Below, piece after piece: positions 15,506 through 24,276 of a DNA stretch of 38,134 bases. The DNA is from an uncultured Lachnospiraceae bacterium (GTDB lineage Bacteria > Bacillota > Clostridia > Lachnospirales > Lachnospiraceae), in the NCBI GenBank assembly GCA_910578795.1, contig CAJTSD010000035.1, positions 1-38,134 of the forward strand, in the 5' to 3' direction. The first letter of the stretch is position 1; every line of letters begins with the position of its first letter. The translations under genes and the position numbers were made by a program. A model generated the notes under the pieces. It did no database searches, was not told where the DNA came from, and saw only the letters and a list, made by a program, of their open reading frames with translations.

Positions 15506-16993
15506 ATGAGTAACAGAATGGATCAGAACAAAACGCCGCTTCTTCGGGCGGTAGAACGCCTGATAGATACACAACCGGCATATTTTAGGATTCCGGGACA
15601 CCGTTTGAACCATGGGATTAGCAGCCGGTGGACGCAAAAAGCCGGAGACAGGATTTTTTCTTATGATGTGACGGAAACGCCGTATACAGATGATTTGCAT
15701 GCACCGCAAGGGGCAATCCGCGAGGCACAGGAGCTTTTGCGTGACCTTTATGGAGCGGATGAGAGCTTTTTTCTTGTAAACGGTACGACCTGCGGGAACG
15801 AAGCGATGATTATCAGTGCGGCTTTTGAGGGGCAGGAGATTATGGTTGCGCGCAATGCGCATAAGTCTGCGATGATGGGGCTTGTTTTATCGGGAGCAAA
15901 ACCGGTATACGTTATGCCTGATACCATTGAAGAGTGGGGCATTCAAGGTGGAATTGCGCCGGAGAAGGTACGCGTTCTTTTTCGGGAACATCCAAACTGC
16001 ACAGCGCTTTTTCTGGTAAATCCGACATACTATGGGATTTGTTCTAATTTACGGGAAATTGCAGAAATATGTCATGAAAATAATGCCTTGCTTTTGGTTG
16101 ACGAGGCGCATGGAGGGCATTTGTATTTTGACGGGGAAACTGCGGCAGACAAAAGAAGGGGGGCGCTACAGTGTGGGGCGGATGTTTGTGTGCAGAGTAT
16201 GCATAAGGTGACGGGAGCACTGACACAAAGCTCCGTGCTGCACATTAAAAATCATGGAATCAGGACCGATGTGCTTGCGCGTGTGGCACAAAACCTGCAT
16301 TTGGTGCAAAGCACAAGTCCGAGTTATCTGCTGATGATTTCCCTTGACTGTGCAAGGTATGAGCTTGCAATGCATGGCAAACACATGTACGAAAAAGCGG
16401 CGCTGCTTGCGGTGAATGCGCGCAGACGGATCGACAGTATCGGGGGCTTTATTTGCCTTGGGGAAAAGGATAGGCTTGTGATTGATGAAACAAGACTTGT
16501 GATATCGGCGCGTGGTCTTGGTATTTCAGGTTTTGCGCTTGACGAGCTGCTTTTTGAAAAATACGGTGTCAATGTGGAGCTTTCCGACCATGAGAATGTG
16601 CTTGCGATTGTGACTTATGCGAATGAGGCGCAGGATTTGGACAGGCTGGCTGAGGCGTGTATTGATATTAGCGCAGCGTATCAAAATAGGAAACAAAAAA
16701 GTGACACAGGTGTCATAAAGGACAGGGTGCAATTTCCAAATCTTCCAAAGCAGTGTCTTACGCCAAGACAGGCATATTTTTCCATAAAAAAAGAGATTGC
16801 ATGGACAGATGCCATAGGGAGGATTTCGGGGCAGATGTTAGCACCCTATCCGCCGGGAATACCGGTTCTATATCCGGGAGAAATCATCAGTCGGGAAGTA
16901 TGGGAATATATTGAGGATTTTCGGAAAAAGGGCAGGCACATTCACGGGACGGACAAAGACGGACAGCTGAAAATGATTAAAATCATTGAATAA
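15506..16993 (+). CDS. PLP-dependent Orn/Lys/Arg decarboxylase family protein
   Basis: 495 residues, the short class of the aminotransferase-fold decarboxylases (like Bacillus SpeA/YaaO). The PLP lysine is K234 in SMHKVTGALTQSS, with the aspartate that pairs with the pyridine nitrogen in LLVDEAHGGH (D199). FRIPGHRLNHG near the N-terminus and YPPGIPVLYPGE near the C-terminus are family signatures. Likely product: agmatine, cadaverine or putrescine; the substrate is not resolved. AAGGAG (15499-15504) is too close to ATG 15506, so ATG 15518, four codons later, may be the real start. A terminator hairpin follows. Confidence 0.93.
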   Translation: MSNRMDQNKTPLLRAVERLIDTQPAYFRIPGHRLNHGISSRWTQKAGDRIFSYDVTETPYTDDLHAPQGAIREAQELLRDLYGADESFFLVNGTTCGNEAMIISAAFEGQEIMVARNAHKSAMMGLVLSGAKPVYVMPDTIEEWGIQGGIAPEKVRVLFREHPNCTALFLVNPTYYGICSNLREIAEICHENNALLLVDEAHGGHLYFDGETAADKRRGALQCGADVCVQSMHKVTGALTQSSVLHIKNHGIRTDVLARVAQNLHLVQSTSPSYLLMISLDCARYELAMHGKHMYEKAALLAVNARRRIDSIGGFICLGEKDRLVIDETRLVISARGLGISGFALDELLFEKYGVNVELSDHENVLAIVTYANEAQDLDRLAEACIDISAAYQNRKQKSDTGVIKDRVQFPNLPKQCLTPRQAYFSIKKEIAWTDAIGRISGQMLAPYPPGIPVLYPGEIISREVWEYIEDFRKKGRHIHGTDKDGQLKMIKIIE

Positions 16994-17012
16994 AGATATT
17001 AATTTTGTAAAG

Positions 17013-17059
17013 AATAACCATGAATACTGTTAGGAACAGGAAGGACATGGTTATTTTTT
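17013..17059 (+). terminator. Hairpin with T run between the decarboxylase gene and spoVAA
   Basis: AATAACCATG (17013-17022) and CATGGTTATT (17046-17055) are perfect 10-bp arms, followed by TTTT. The 23-base loop has an inner CTGTT-AGG-AACAG hairpin and the only good ribosome binding site for spoVAA (AGGAAGGA). It therefore may terminate the upstream transcript and also influence spoVAA translation. Confidence 0.7.
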
Positions 17060-17704
17060 ATGGCAAATGTAGTGTTGTATATCATGGCAAAGCAGAATGT
17101 GGTGACGCAGAAAAGTGATGTTGAGCTTGCGGATGTGGCAAGCATCTATTGCGAGGATGAAGCGGTACGAGCAAAAGCAGAGGCGTTGAAAATCCATAGA
17201 TTCAAAAAAGAGGGCGCTCCAAGAGTTGTCATAAGTATCATGAAAGTCATTGAGGAACTCACGAAGCTTAATCCCGGTATAACAGTAGAAAGTATTGGGG
17301 AAACAGATATTATTATAGAAAAGTCTTCTTTTCAAAAGGATACACAAAAGAATAAGAAGGGACTTGGGGAATGGATTAAGGTATTGCTGGTGGCATTAAT
17401 ATGTTTTTTCGGATCAGGATTTACCATTATGGCTTATCATAATGATATTGGGATATCCGATGTATTTGCCCGCATCTATGAGTTGGTGACAGGTAAGGCT
17501 TCAAATGGTTGTACTGCGCTTGAGATCGCTTATTCAATAGGGCTTACGATGGGAATTATTGCATTTTATAATCATGTGGGAGGAAAACGCATGAGCGCGG
17601 ATCCGACGCCATTGGAAGTTGAAATGAGGAATTATGAGCGTGATGTCAATCAGGCAATTGTGGAGATTAGTGATCGTTCAGGAAAGGAAAAGGATGTGAA
17701 CTGA
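17060..17704 (+). CDS. spoVAA: Stage V sporulation protein AA
   Basis: 214 residues. An N-terminal cytoplasmic domain (LYIMAKQNVVTQKSDVELAD, then RVVISIMKVIEELTKLNPG and VESIGETDIIIE) matches SpoVAA. Two membrane helices lie at about 106-130 and 155-175. SpoVAA is part of the membrane channel complex used to load and release dipicolinic acid in Bacillus spores. The start is supported by alignment of the first strand, although the RBS (AGGAAGGA) is about 14 bases upstream, longer than normal. The last base of its stop codon is the first base of spoVAB (TGATG). Confidence 0.88.
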   Translation: MANVVLYIMAKQNVVTQKSDVELADVASIYCEDEAVRAKAEALKIHRFKKEGAPRVVISIMKVIEELTKLNPGITVESIGETDIIIEKSSFQKDTQKNKKGLGEWIKVLLVALICFFGSGFTIMAYHNDIGISDVFARIYELVTGKASNGCTALEIAYSIGLTMGIIAFYNHVGGKRMSADPTPLEVEMRNYERDVNQAIVEISDRSGKEKDVN

Positions 17705-18162
17705 TGTTCTTAAAAACAATATTCTTATGTATTATGGGATTTAGTTCAGGACTGCTTGTGTCAGCAGGTGTTTTTACGGTGCTTTTTGTAGTAGGGCTTG
17801 TGCCGCGTTTTGCAGGAAAAACAAATACTGCGCGCTATGAGCTTTTGTATGAGGAATGCATTATTTTTGGTTCAGTGATTGCATGTATTTTCAGTGTGTT
17901 TCCAATCCAGGGATCGTTTGGAGAAATAGTGGCGCATGCGTCTTTTTTATGTCAGGCGCTGCTGATTCTATTCGGTGTTTTTGCAGGAATTTTTGTGGGT
18001 TGCCTTGCAATCGCCCTTGCGGAGGTTTTGGATGGTATCCCGATTTTTACAAGACGCATCAAATTAAAAAAGGGATTGGATATCGCTATTTTTTCAGTAG
18101 CGATTGGAAAGGTAACCGGTTCGTTGATTTATTTTATGATGGATTTTTTTGAGCTTGTATAA
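17704..18162 (+). CDS. spoVAB: Stage V sporulation protein AB
   Basis: 152 residues, all-membrane, with four hydrophobic segments (about 5-30, 53-70, 80-112 and 125-148). The sequence features SAGVFTVLFVVGLVPRFAG and LAEVLDGIPIFTRRIKLKKGL match SpoVAB. Its start overlaps the stop of spoVAA by one base, so translation is coupled. In Bacillus it is encoded in this order, between spoVAA and spoVAC. Confidence 0.9.
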   Translation: MFLKTIFLCIMGFSSGLLVSAGVFTVLFVVGLVPRFAGKTNTARYELLYEECIIFGSVIACIFSVFPIQGSFGEIVAHASFLCQALLILFGVFAGIFVGCLAIALAEVLDGIPIFTRRIKLKKGLDIAIFSVAIGKVTGSLIYFMMDFFELV

Positions 18163-18189
18163 GGTATTATAAAGCAAAGGAAAGGATGG

Positions 18190-18660
18190 ATGATTGGAAT
18201 GGAAAAACAACAAAAAATTGAGGAATACCAGGAATACGTTAAGCAAAATTCCCCCAAGACAAATTTACCGCTTCAGATGGGGAAAGCGTTTATCATGGGG
18301 GGAATCATATGTTGTGTGGGACAGTTTATTGTTACCATGGCGACAGAACAATTTGGATTAGACAAGGAAATTGCGGCAGCATGGTGTTCGATGATTCTGA
18401 TTCTTTTAAGCGCTTTGCTTACAGGATTCAATCTATACGGAAAACTTGTGAAATGGGGCGGGGCAGGGGCGCTTGTGCCGATTACGGGGTTTGCGAATTC
18501 TGTAGTATCAAGTGCGATTGAATATAAGACAGAAGGACAGGTGTTTGGTATTGGCTGCAAGATATTTACCATTGCAGGTCCCGTTATTTTGTACGGAATT
18601 GTTACAAGCTGGTGTTTGGGGATTCTTTACTGGGTTGGAACAGTCATGGGTTTTTTATAA
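18190..18660 (+). CDS. spoVAC: Stage V sporulation protein AC
   Basis: 156 residues with four or five membrane segments. The signature PITGFANSVVSSAIEYKTEG and GCKIFTIAGPVILYG are typical of SpoVAC and the related SpoVAEb; gene order after spoVAB favours SpoVAC. In Bacillus SpoVAC is a mechanosensitive-type channel subunit for dipicolinate movement. ATG 18190 and ATG 18199 are both possible, with AAAGGAAAGGA upstream. The operon ends here at a terminator, without spoVAD or spoVAE. Confidence 0.88.
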   Translation: MIGMEKQQKIEEYQEYVKQNSPKTNLPLQMGKAFIMGGIICCVGQFIVTMATEQFGLDKEIAAAWCSMILILLSALLTGFNLYGKLVKWGGAGALVPITGFANSVVSSAIEYKTEGQVFGIGCKIFTIAGPVILYGIVTSWCLGILYWVGTVMGFL

Positions 18661-18674
18661 ATTATATAAAGTAG

Positions 18675-18716
18675 AAGGCGCCGAAAACCTCTCAAAGAGA
18701 TTTCAGGCGCCTTTAT
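18675..18716. terminator. Bidirectional terminator after spoVAC
   Basis: AAGGCGCC (18675-18682) pairs with GGCGCCTT (18706-18713), and inner CTCT/AGAG pairs extend the hairpin. A short T run follows on the plus strand. It separates spoVAC from the convergent pectate lyase gene, which stops at 18728. Confidence 0.82.
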
Positions 18717-18727
18717 GGATTCAATGA

Positions 18728-21295
18728 TTATTTGATGCTGATATTCGAGAATTTTGCGGTGCTTAAGTTGTCAATATCGTTTGCAACCTTGTTTCCGTCA
18801 ACTGCAAAACCAATCAGTACATCCTGTCCCATAGGAATTTCAGCAGATCCGATTAACTTCCATGCTTCGCTGGTGTTATTTCTTGCGTAGCCTGTGAAGA
18901 CATTGCCTTTGCGCTCAAGCTTGAGCCATATGCCGTTTGTTATAGCTTTATTATTTTTAGCTGTTCTGAAATAGAAGTCCTCGACAAGTGGAATGCCTGC
19001 CTTTGCGGCACTGTCTTTTGCGTCGAGTGTTTCCGTCATGGGGCTTATTTCGCCGGGCTTGTTGATTGAGAGCGCTTCGCCCTTATCACTTGTAACAGAA
19101 GCAGCGCCTCTGTTTGCAAGGTATACTGCCCATGTGGTGTCGTCCAAATCAGGATTGCCTTCATTCAATTTTGTATTCTGCTTTACCAGTGACATCGATA
19201 GGAATGCGGTGTTTGCATTTGCCGCTGCGCTTTCCCGAATCATCAGACCTGTGCCTGCATGGTTGTCAATTGCTGTCACATCATCAATTTTGGCAACAAT
19301 TGTACCGTCTCCGCTCAGCCCTTTATATACATAGTGGAAGCTGTCTGTCGTGGCATCTGCGGGAGCACCGTCTACAGAACCTTCTGCCTTGCCCATTTTG
19401 CCTGCGCCTTTTACAGTAAGTACGCCTTTTTCAAGGGAAGCGGAGCCGGCAACGCCGGGAGCGCCGATATCAATGCTTTCGTATCCGGGGGTGCCCGCGG
19501 TACTGTTTACGTGAATCTGTGCGGCGGTAGCCTGTGTTGCAGTGCCGTTATTGTCATATGCTCTTGCAGAAACAAAATAGGTTCCGTCAGCAAGACCACT
19601 TATATCGCATAAGTAAGGAGCCTGTGTTGCGGTAGAGATCAGTTTACTTCCATTGTAAAATTCTACTTTTTCGATTGTCCCGCCATTGTTTGCTATGGCA
19701 GATGCCCCTATTACAATCGAATCCCCCACATTGTACCGTGCATTATTTTCAACGGTCAGCATTACAGTAGGATTGTCCGCAACCTTGTGCTCATCCACGA
19801 TGCTGTTAAAATAATTTTCGACGTTGGAACGTCCGTTTTGGGCAATTGCCTTGGCATCCGCTGCGTTTGTTTTGTCAAATCCAAGCATGTCCTCATAAAA
19901 ATCCGGCATGCCATCCATATCAGTGTCAAATCCTGCTTCCCTGACAGAGGCAGCACAGGGGTATCCGCCAACCTCGTCTTCTGTGTTGATAAAACGACCG
20001 GTATTGGTTCTTACTTCCTGTACGACACGGGCATCCTGTGCATCGCGCTTCGGATATGTCGCGCCAGCCTGATCTAATACTTTAGAGAAGCTTGCCTCAG
20101 CGCTCTCCATATCTTTTTCTAACGGGAAATCACATGCTTTTTTCGGCATAAAGGAAGTGCCGCCAATCGTGGTAGTGTACTGCTGTTTTGCAATCACTGT
20201 CCAGTCGGGAGCTGTATTAATGACACCGCTTGTCTTTCCGTTTCCTGCATTATCTGCAGAAATTTCCTGATTTTTCTCTGTTCCGTCATACAATACATTG
20301 CCGTTTACATAAAATCCACCGTATTTTTTGCTCTCGCCGGCTTTGGCAACAACTTGCGCAATGTCATCCCTTGAGCCTACACCGTTTATCATATAGTTGT
20401 TGATGTAGTTGGTAAGCTGCCAGCCGCCGCCATGTACGACATTGAATCCATAGTTGTAAATGACATTATTGCTCACCTGTGTGGTTGCGCAATAACCGTA
20501 GGATTCGCCTGCGGACTCCTTTGTCGGATCCCCCATGGAGCCGCCGCCCATACGTGGTGCACGTGAAGTAGTATTGGCAATCAGGTTGTTTTGGAAGAGT
20601 ACGTTATCCCCGCCAAAGATTCCGCCATATCCGTGACGCCCTTTTGTATGACCTGAAACAGTCAGGCTTTCATAAATAAGGCAGTTCTGTACGGTTCCGT
20701 CCTGTCCGCGGTATGTGGAAAGTGTTTCATCCGTGTTCCAGCTGAAAGAACAGTGGTCAAGAATAAAGAGCTTATTGTCGCGTCCCCATAGTGCATCCAT
20801 AGAGTCGCTGCCGTTTGATACGTTTTTTGCACCCGGACGGAAACGCATATATCGGATAATCAGATTTTCCGAATTGCTGATGTCTGTTTGGTATCCGCAG
20901 AGTGTAACACCGTCTCCGGGAGCTGTCTGACCGGCAATTGTTACATTTTTAATATTCTTAAAGGAAAGATTGCCCTTTAAATCAATGAGACCGCCTACAT
21001 TGAATACGATGGTTGCACCGCCGTTTTCCTTTGCGAACTTCTCAATACCGTAGCGCAATGTACCTTCAATCGGTGTACCATCCTTTTCATAGTCTTCAAG
21101 AGAGGTAACGACATAGGTATCGTAGCCGCGTCCTCCTGTTGCATACTGACCGCCGCCTTCTGCAGTATCAAATGCAAGCACCTTTTGTGCCGCATTCGCC
21201 TTCATTGACATACCGGGGCATGTCATGCTTGTGAATACCATCGCGCCTGCAAGAGCAAGGGCAACGGGTTTTTGGATGTTTTTCCATGCTGCCAT
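18728..21295 (-). CDS. Secreted pectate lyase (PL1-like) with Ig-like and jelly-roll C-terminal domains
   Basis: 855 residues. A signal peptide (about 1-35, ending KANAA) implies secretion. The pectate lyase beta-helix (about 38-430) has FILDHCSFSWNTDE (179-190; calcium site resembling the PL1 WIDH motif) and RAPRMGGG (245-252; matching the catalytic RxPxxR region). A short DTDMDGMPDFYED calcium-type repeat, an Ig-like domain (about 495-600) and a C-terminal beta-sandwich resembling DUF1349 (about 605-855) follow, probably for carbohydrate binding. No sortase signal is visible. It is second in an operon with the GH13 gene, 39 bases downstream of it, with RBS AAAGGAG. Substrate: pectin or polygalacturonate. 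Confidence 0.9.
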   Translation of the reverse strand: MAAWKNIQKPVALALAGAMVFTSMTCPGMSMKANAAQKVLAFDTAEGGGQYATGGRGYDTYVVTSLEDYEKDGTPIEGTLRYGIEKFAKENGGATIVFNVGGLIDLKGNLSFKNIKNVTIAGQTAPGDGVTLCGYQTDISNSENLIIRYMRFRPGAKNVSNGSDSMDALWGRDNKLFILDHCSFSWNTDETLSTYRGQDGTVQNCLIYESLTVSGHTKGRHGYGGIFGGDNVLFQNNLIANTTSRAPRMGGGSMGDPTKESAGESYGYCATTQVSNNVIYNYGFNVVHGGGWQLTNYINNYMINGVGSRDDIAQVVAKAGESKKYGGFYVNGNVLYDGTEKNQEISADNAGNGKTSGVINTAPDWTVIAKQQYTTTIGGTSFMPKKACDFPLEKDMESAEASFSKVLDQAGATYPKRDAQDARVVQEVRTNTGRFINTEDEVGGYPCAASVREAGFDTDMDGMPDFYEDMLGFDKTNAADAKAIAQNGRSNVENYFNSIVDEHKVADNPTVMLTVENNARYNVGDSIVIGASAIANNGGTIEKVEFYNGSKLISTATQAPYLCDISGLADGTYFVSARAYDNNGTATQATAAQIHVNSTAGTPGYESIDIGAPGVAGSASLEKGVLTVKGAGKMGKAEGSVDGAPADATTDSFHYVYKGLSGDGTIVAKIDDVTAIDNHAGTGLMIRESAAANANTAFLSMSLVKQNTKLNEGNPDLDDTTWAVYLANRGAASVTSDKGEALSINKPGEISPMTETLDAKDSAAKAGIPLVEDFYFRTAKNNKAITNGIWLKLERKGNVFTGYARNNTSEAWKLIGSAEIPMGQDVLIGFAVDGNKVANDIDNLSTAKFSNISIK

Positions 21296-21334
21296 TTTTG
21301 AAATCTCCTTTCGTTTGTGAAATATATTTGAGTT

Positions 21335-22990
21335 TTAATAAAAACTTTTTACCCAGTTAACAAGGGAATCGTGGTGTACGTTGTTCAATACATCCCTGCG
21401 CATCTGCTCCGTAACAGTTCCTTTTTTCTCCATAATTGCAAGGATTGCTTCCTGGAGTCCCGCAATTTTTCCCTTTTGGAATGCTTCTTTATCGGAAGGT
21501 TCAGAAATATCATTGGTGTCATTGGGAGCGCTTTCGCATTCCGGTTTGGCAAAAGAAGAAGCAGTATCGGATGCATCTGTTTGGGCATCGTTTACAATGA
21601 CGGGCTGCTCTTCCATCGCCTTTTGCAATTGCTCATCGTCCGTCAAGGGTAGCCAAATATCCCCTGAATTTGTCTTTACATTGACACAAATAGTACCGTT
21701 TACAACAGACACACGCTGACCTGAGAGTGCACCGATATATTCTGCACAGGAGCTGTTTACGGGAAGGGTCATTGTATAGTCACTGTCATCGTTATTTACG
21801 GTTACAACTGCACATTCCCCGTCAAAGGTACGGGAAAACGCATACTGGCGGTTGCGCAGCAAAAGCTCTTTATAATCGCCATAACAGAGCGCCTTTGAAT
21901 GCTGGCGCGTCTTTCCGAGAGCGGCGGTGAGCTTTGTGCACGGATTATTTTGCATGGCGTCCTTATAATCCTCATAGGACATGGCTGGACGCAGCGACGC
22001 ATCGGAGAACTTTTCCTTTCTGCCTTCAATTCCGAATTCCGAGCCATAATAAACGGAAGGAATACCGGGAAGTGTATATAACAGTACATGAACAGGCGTA
22101 TAGTGAGCCTTGTTTGTAAGCTTTGTATGGATACGCTCAACATCATGGTTATCCACAAAATTGTAAAGCTTGAAGCCATTCGGATTGCTGCCGCCCATAT
22201 CATAGAGGCGTTTTACCGTGTGCGCAATCTCAAAATAGTTGTGGTCATTGTGACCAGAATACAGTGCTTTATGAAGCTGGTAGTTTGTCACGGAATGAAG
22301 TGTTCCCTCATTTACCCAGCGCGAATAATCACCGTGAATCACTTCACCCATAAGCCAAAAATCCGGTTTTACCTCATTTGCAACACCGCGCAGCGCTTTC
22401 ATAAAATCAAAATCAAGCACATCGGCAGCGTCAAGACGAATGCCGTCTACGTCAAATTCGCTTACCCAAAAACGAATGACATCACAGATATAATCCTTTA
22501 CCGCGGGATTTCTTTGGTTTAATTTTACCAGGAGATTATAGCCGCCCCAGTTGTCGTATGAAAAGCCGTCGTTATATTCGTTGTTGCCGCCGAAATTTAC
22601 GTTGCAGTACCAGTCACGGTATTGTGAGCTTTCGCGGTTTTGTTTGATATCCTGAAAGGCAAAAAAGTCGCGTCCTGTGTGATTGAATACACCGTCAAAG
22701 ATTACCTTAATGCCTGCTTCGTGGCATTTTGCCACATAATTTTTCAAATCCTCGTTGTCGCCAAGCCTGCTGTCAAGCTTTTTGTAGTCGGTTGTTTCAT
22801 AACCATGTCCTACGGACTCAAACAAAGGACCGATGTATATGGCGTTACAACCGATGGCCTTAATGTGTTGTATCCATGGAACCAGATGATTCAATCGGTG
22901 GACAGGTTCCTCATAAGTGTTCTCCTTTGGAGCGTCTGCCATTCCAAGCGGATAGATGTGATAAAATACTGCTTCGTCGTACCAAGCCAT
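21335..22990 (-). CDS. Cytoplasmic GH13 alpha-amylase family enzyme with an unusual C-terminal tail
   Basis: 551 residues, no signal peptide. The catalytic (beta/alpha)8 barrel carries GIRLDAAD (nucleophile D187), LMGEVIHG (acid/base E216) and FVDNHD (D283). VIFDGVFNHTG is region I. The first residues suggest a maltodextrin-type alpha-glucosidase or amylase, not a pullulanase; the exact bond is undecided. After a beta-sandwich (about 380-460), a low-complexity linker (about 470-505) leads to a helical tail KGKIAGLQEAILAIMEKKG that looks like the C-terminal ends of Rpn/PD-(D/E)XK-type proteins. RBS GAAGGAGG. First gene of the operon with pectate lyase. Confidence 0.92.
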   Translation of the reverse strand: MAWYDEAVFYHIYPLGMADAPKENTYEEPVHRLNHLVPWIQHIKAIGCNAIYIGPLFESVGHGYETTDYKKLDSRLGDNEDLKNYVAKCHEAGIKVIFDGVFNHTGRDFFAFQDIKQNRESSQYRDWYCNVNFGGNNEYNDGFSYDNWGGYNLLVKLNQRNPAVKDYICDVIRFWVSEFDVDGIRLDAADVLDFDFMKALRGVANEVKPDFWLMGEVIHGDYSRWVNEGTLHSVTNYQLHKALYSGHNDHNYFEIAHTVKRLYDMGGSNPNGFKLYNFVDNHDVERIHTKLTNKAHYTPVHVLLYTLPGIPSVYYGSEFGIEGRKEKFSDASLRPAMSYEDYKDAMQNNPCTKLTAALGKTRQHSKALCYGDYKELLLRNRQYAFSRTFDGECAVVTVNNDDSDYTMTLPVNSSCAEYIGALSGQRVSVVNGTICVNVKTNSGDIWLPLTDDEQLQKAMEEQPVIVNDAQTDASDTASSFAKPECESAPNDTNDISEPSDKEAFQKGKIAGLQEAILAIMEKKGTVTEQMRRDVLNNVHHDSLVNWVKSFY

Positions 22991-23060
22991 TTAAAGTTCC
23001 TCCTTCAATTACAAAATAAAGTAATTTCAGCACTTTTAACAGTTGCTGAGTTTATTCATT

Positions 23061-23066
23061 ATTATA
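23061..23066 (-). promoter_or_regulatory. Possible -10 of the GH13/pectate lyase operon
   Basis: On the minus strand TATAAT (23066-23061) lies about 70 bases before the GH13 start. The -35 region (TGTCAT at 17 bases) is poor, so this may need an activator, such as a sugar-responsive regulator, or be wrong. Confidence 0.3.
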
Positions 23067-23147
23067 TTTTAGCACAAAATGAAATGACATGCATCAAAAA
23101 TTGTGATATTATGTAAAAGAAAATGAATGGATAAAAAGGGGAACAGG

Positions 23148-24209
23148 ATGGACTATTTTTTTAATCAGAAAATTGCAAAAAATATGTCGTTGCTGTTGAA
23201 CACGATATTTTTGTGCATGCATATATTTTTCTTTATTTTTTTTACGTATTATCATGTTGTGATTATGGCGGGATTTAATATATTCAGCATTATTTTCTAT
23301 TTTTGCAGTTATGCGTTTATCAAAAAGAATATGCTTGCGAAATATATTAACCTTATGGCGTTTGAAGTGATTGTCCATATGATTTTTGCCGTAGTCTGTG
23401 TCGGCATGGGATGTGGTTTTCAGATGTGCCTGATCTGTATTGTGTGCATTTTTTTCTATGCCGAGTATTTTTCACTGAAGATGAATAACGGTAAAAGTAA
23501 CGTAAGCGGCAGTCTTTTAAGTGCGCTGAGCGTTACGAGCTATGTCGGACTTCTTTTCGGAATGTATGGAAGAGAGCCGCTTTATGTCATTGATGACAAG
23601 GTACAGCTTTTTATGTATGTGGCAATGGCGGTTATTACGTTTGCGGTGATGATTGTTTCGTTGAAGCTGATGACGCTGTTTTTCCTGAAAAGTGAGGCGA
23701 GGCTTTCGCGGCAGGCGGAGTATGATGCGCTTACAGGTCTGCCAAACCGTCATTATATTATGCGGCACTTAAACCGTATTTTGGAGAAGGATGAGGCGGA
23801 CGGATACTGGCTTGCGATGGTGGACATTGACAATTTCAAAAAAATTAATGATACATATGGACATAATTTTGGCGACAAGGCGCTCAAGGCGCTTGCGGGA
23901 ATCCTTTCCGACGACAAGCATGACGTGACGGTATGCCGGTGGGGCGGTGAGGAGTTTTTGATTATCGGAAGGCTTATGGAGGCGACAAGACCTCCATTTG
24001 ATAAGATTGATGCAATCAGAGGGCAGGTTGAGGAATACGAACTGATGTGCGAATCGGAAGATGCAGACATCCCTAAAAGGGTGCCGCTTACCGTGACGAT
24101 TGGCGCGGCAGCTTATTCAAATGAAACAACGATAGAGGATTGGGTAAGTATTGCGGATAAACGTCTTTATGTGGGGAAATACAATGGCAAAAACCGCGTT
24201 GTATGTTAA
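23148..24209 (+). CDS. Membrane diguanylate cyclase (GGDEF domain)
   Basis: 353 residues from ATG 23148, chosen because AAGGGGA is ideally spaced, unlike for ATG 23127. An N-terminal membrane domain of about six helices (about 15-180) is followed by a GGDEF domain (about 190-350): YDALTGLPNRHY, MVDIDNFKKINDTYGH and the active-site signature GGEEF at 266-270. It should make cyclic di-GMP from two GTP. The upstream product-inhibition site RxxD is absent (DKHD at about 256-259). No EAL domain. Divergent from the GH13 operon; no sensory domain beyond the membrane part. Confidence 0.92.
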   Translation: MDYFFNQKIAKNMSLLLNTIFLCMHIFFFIFFTYYHVVIMAGFNIFSIIFYFCSYAFIKKNMLAKYINLMAFEVIVHMIFAVVCVGMGCGFQMCLICIVCIFFYAEYFSLKMNNGKSNVSGSLLSALSVTSYVGLLFGMYGREPLYVIDDKVQLFMYVAMAVITFAVMIVSLKLMTLFFLKSEARLSRQAEYDALTGLPNRHYIMRHLNRILEKDEADGYWLAMVDIDNFKKINDTYGHNFGDKALKALAGILSDDKHDVTVCRWGGEEFLIIGRLMEATRPPFDKIDAIRGQVEEYELMCESEDADIPKRVPLTVTIGAAAYSNETTIEDWVSIADKRLYVGKYNGKNRVVC

Positions 24210-24247
24210 TCTGGTCTTTAAAATATGAAGCAATGGGAACAAAACCG

Positions 24248-24276
24248 TTGCGAATTAATGCGTGTAAGAGTATAAT
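24248..24276 (+). promoter_or_regulatory. Promoter of the PilC-like gene
   Basis: TTGCGA (24248-24253), 17 bases, TATAAT (24271-24276). The leader is about 70 bases; no cyclic di-GMP riboswitch motif was recognised in it. Confidence 0.6.
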
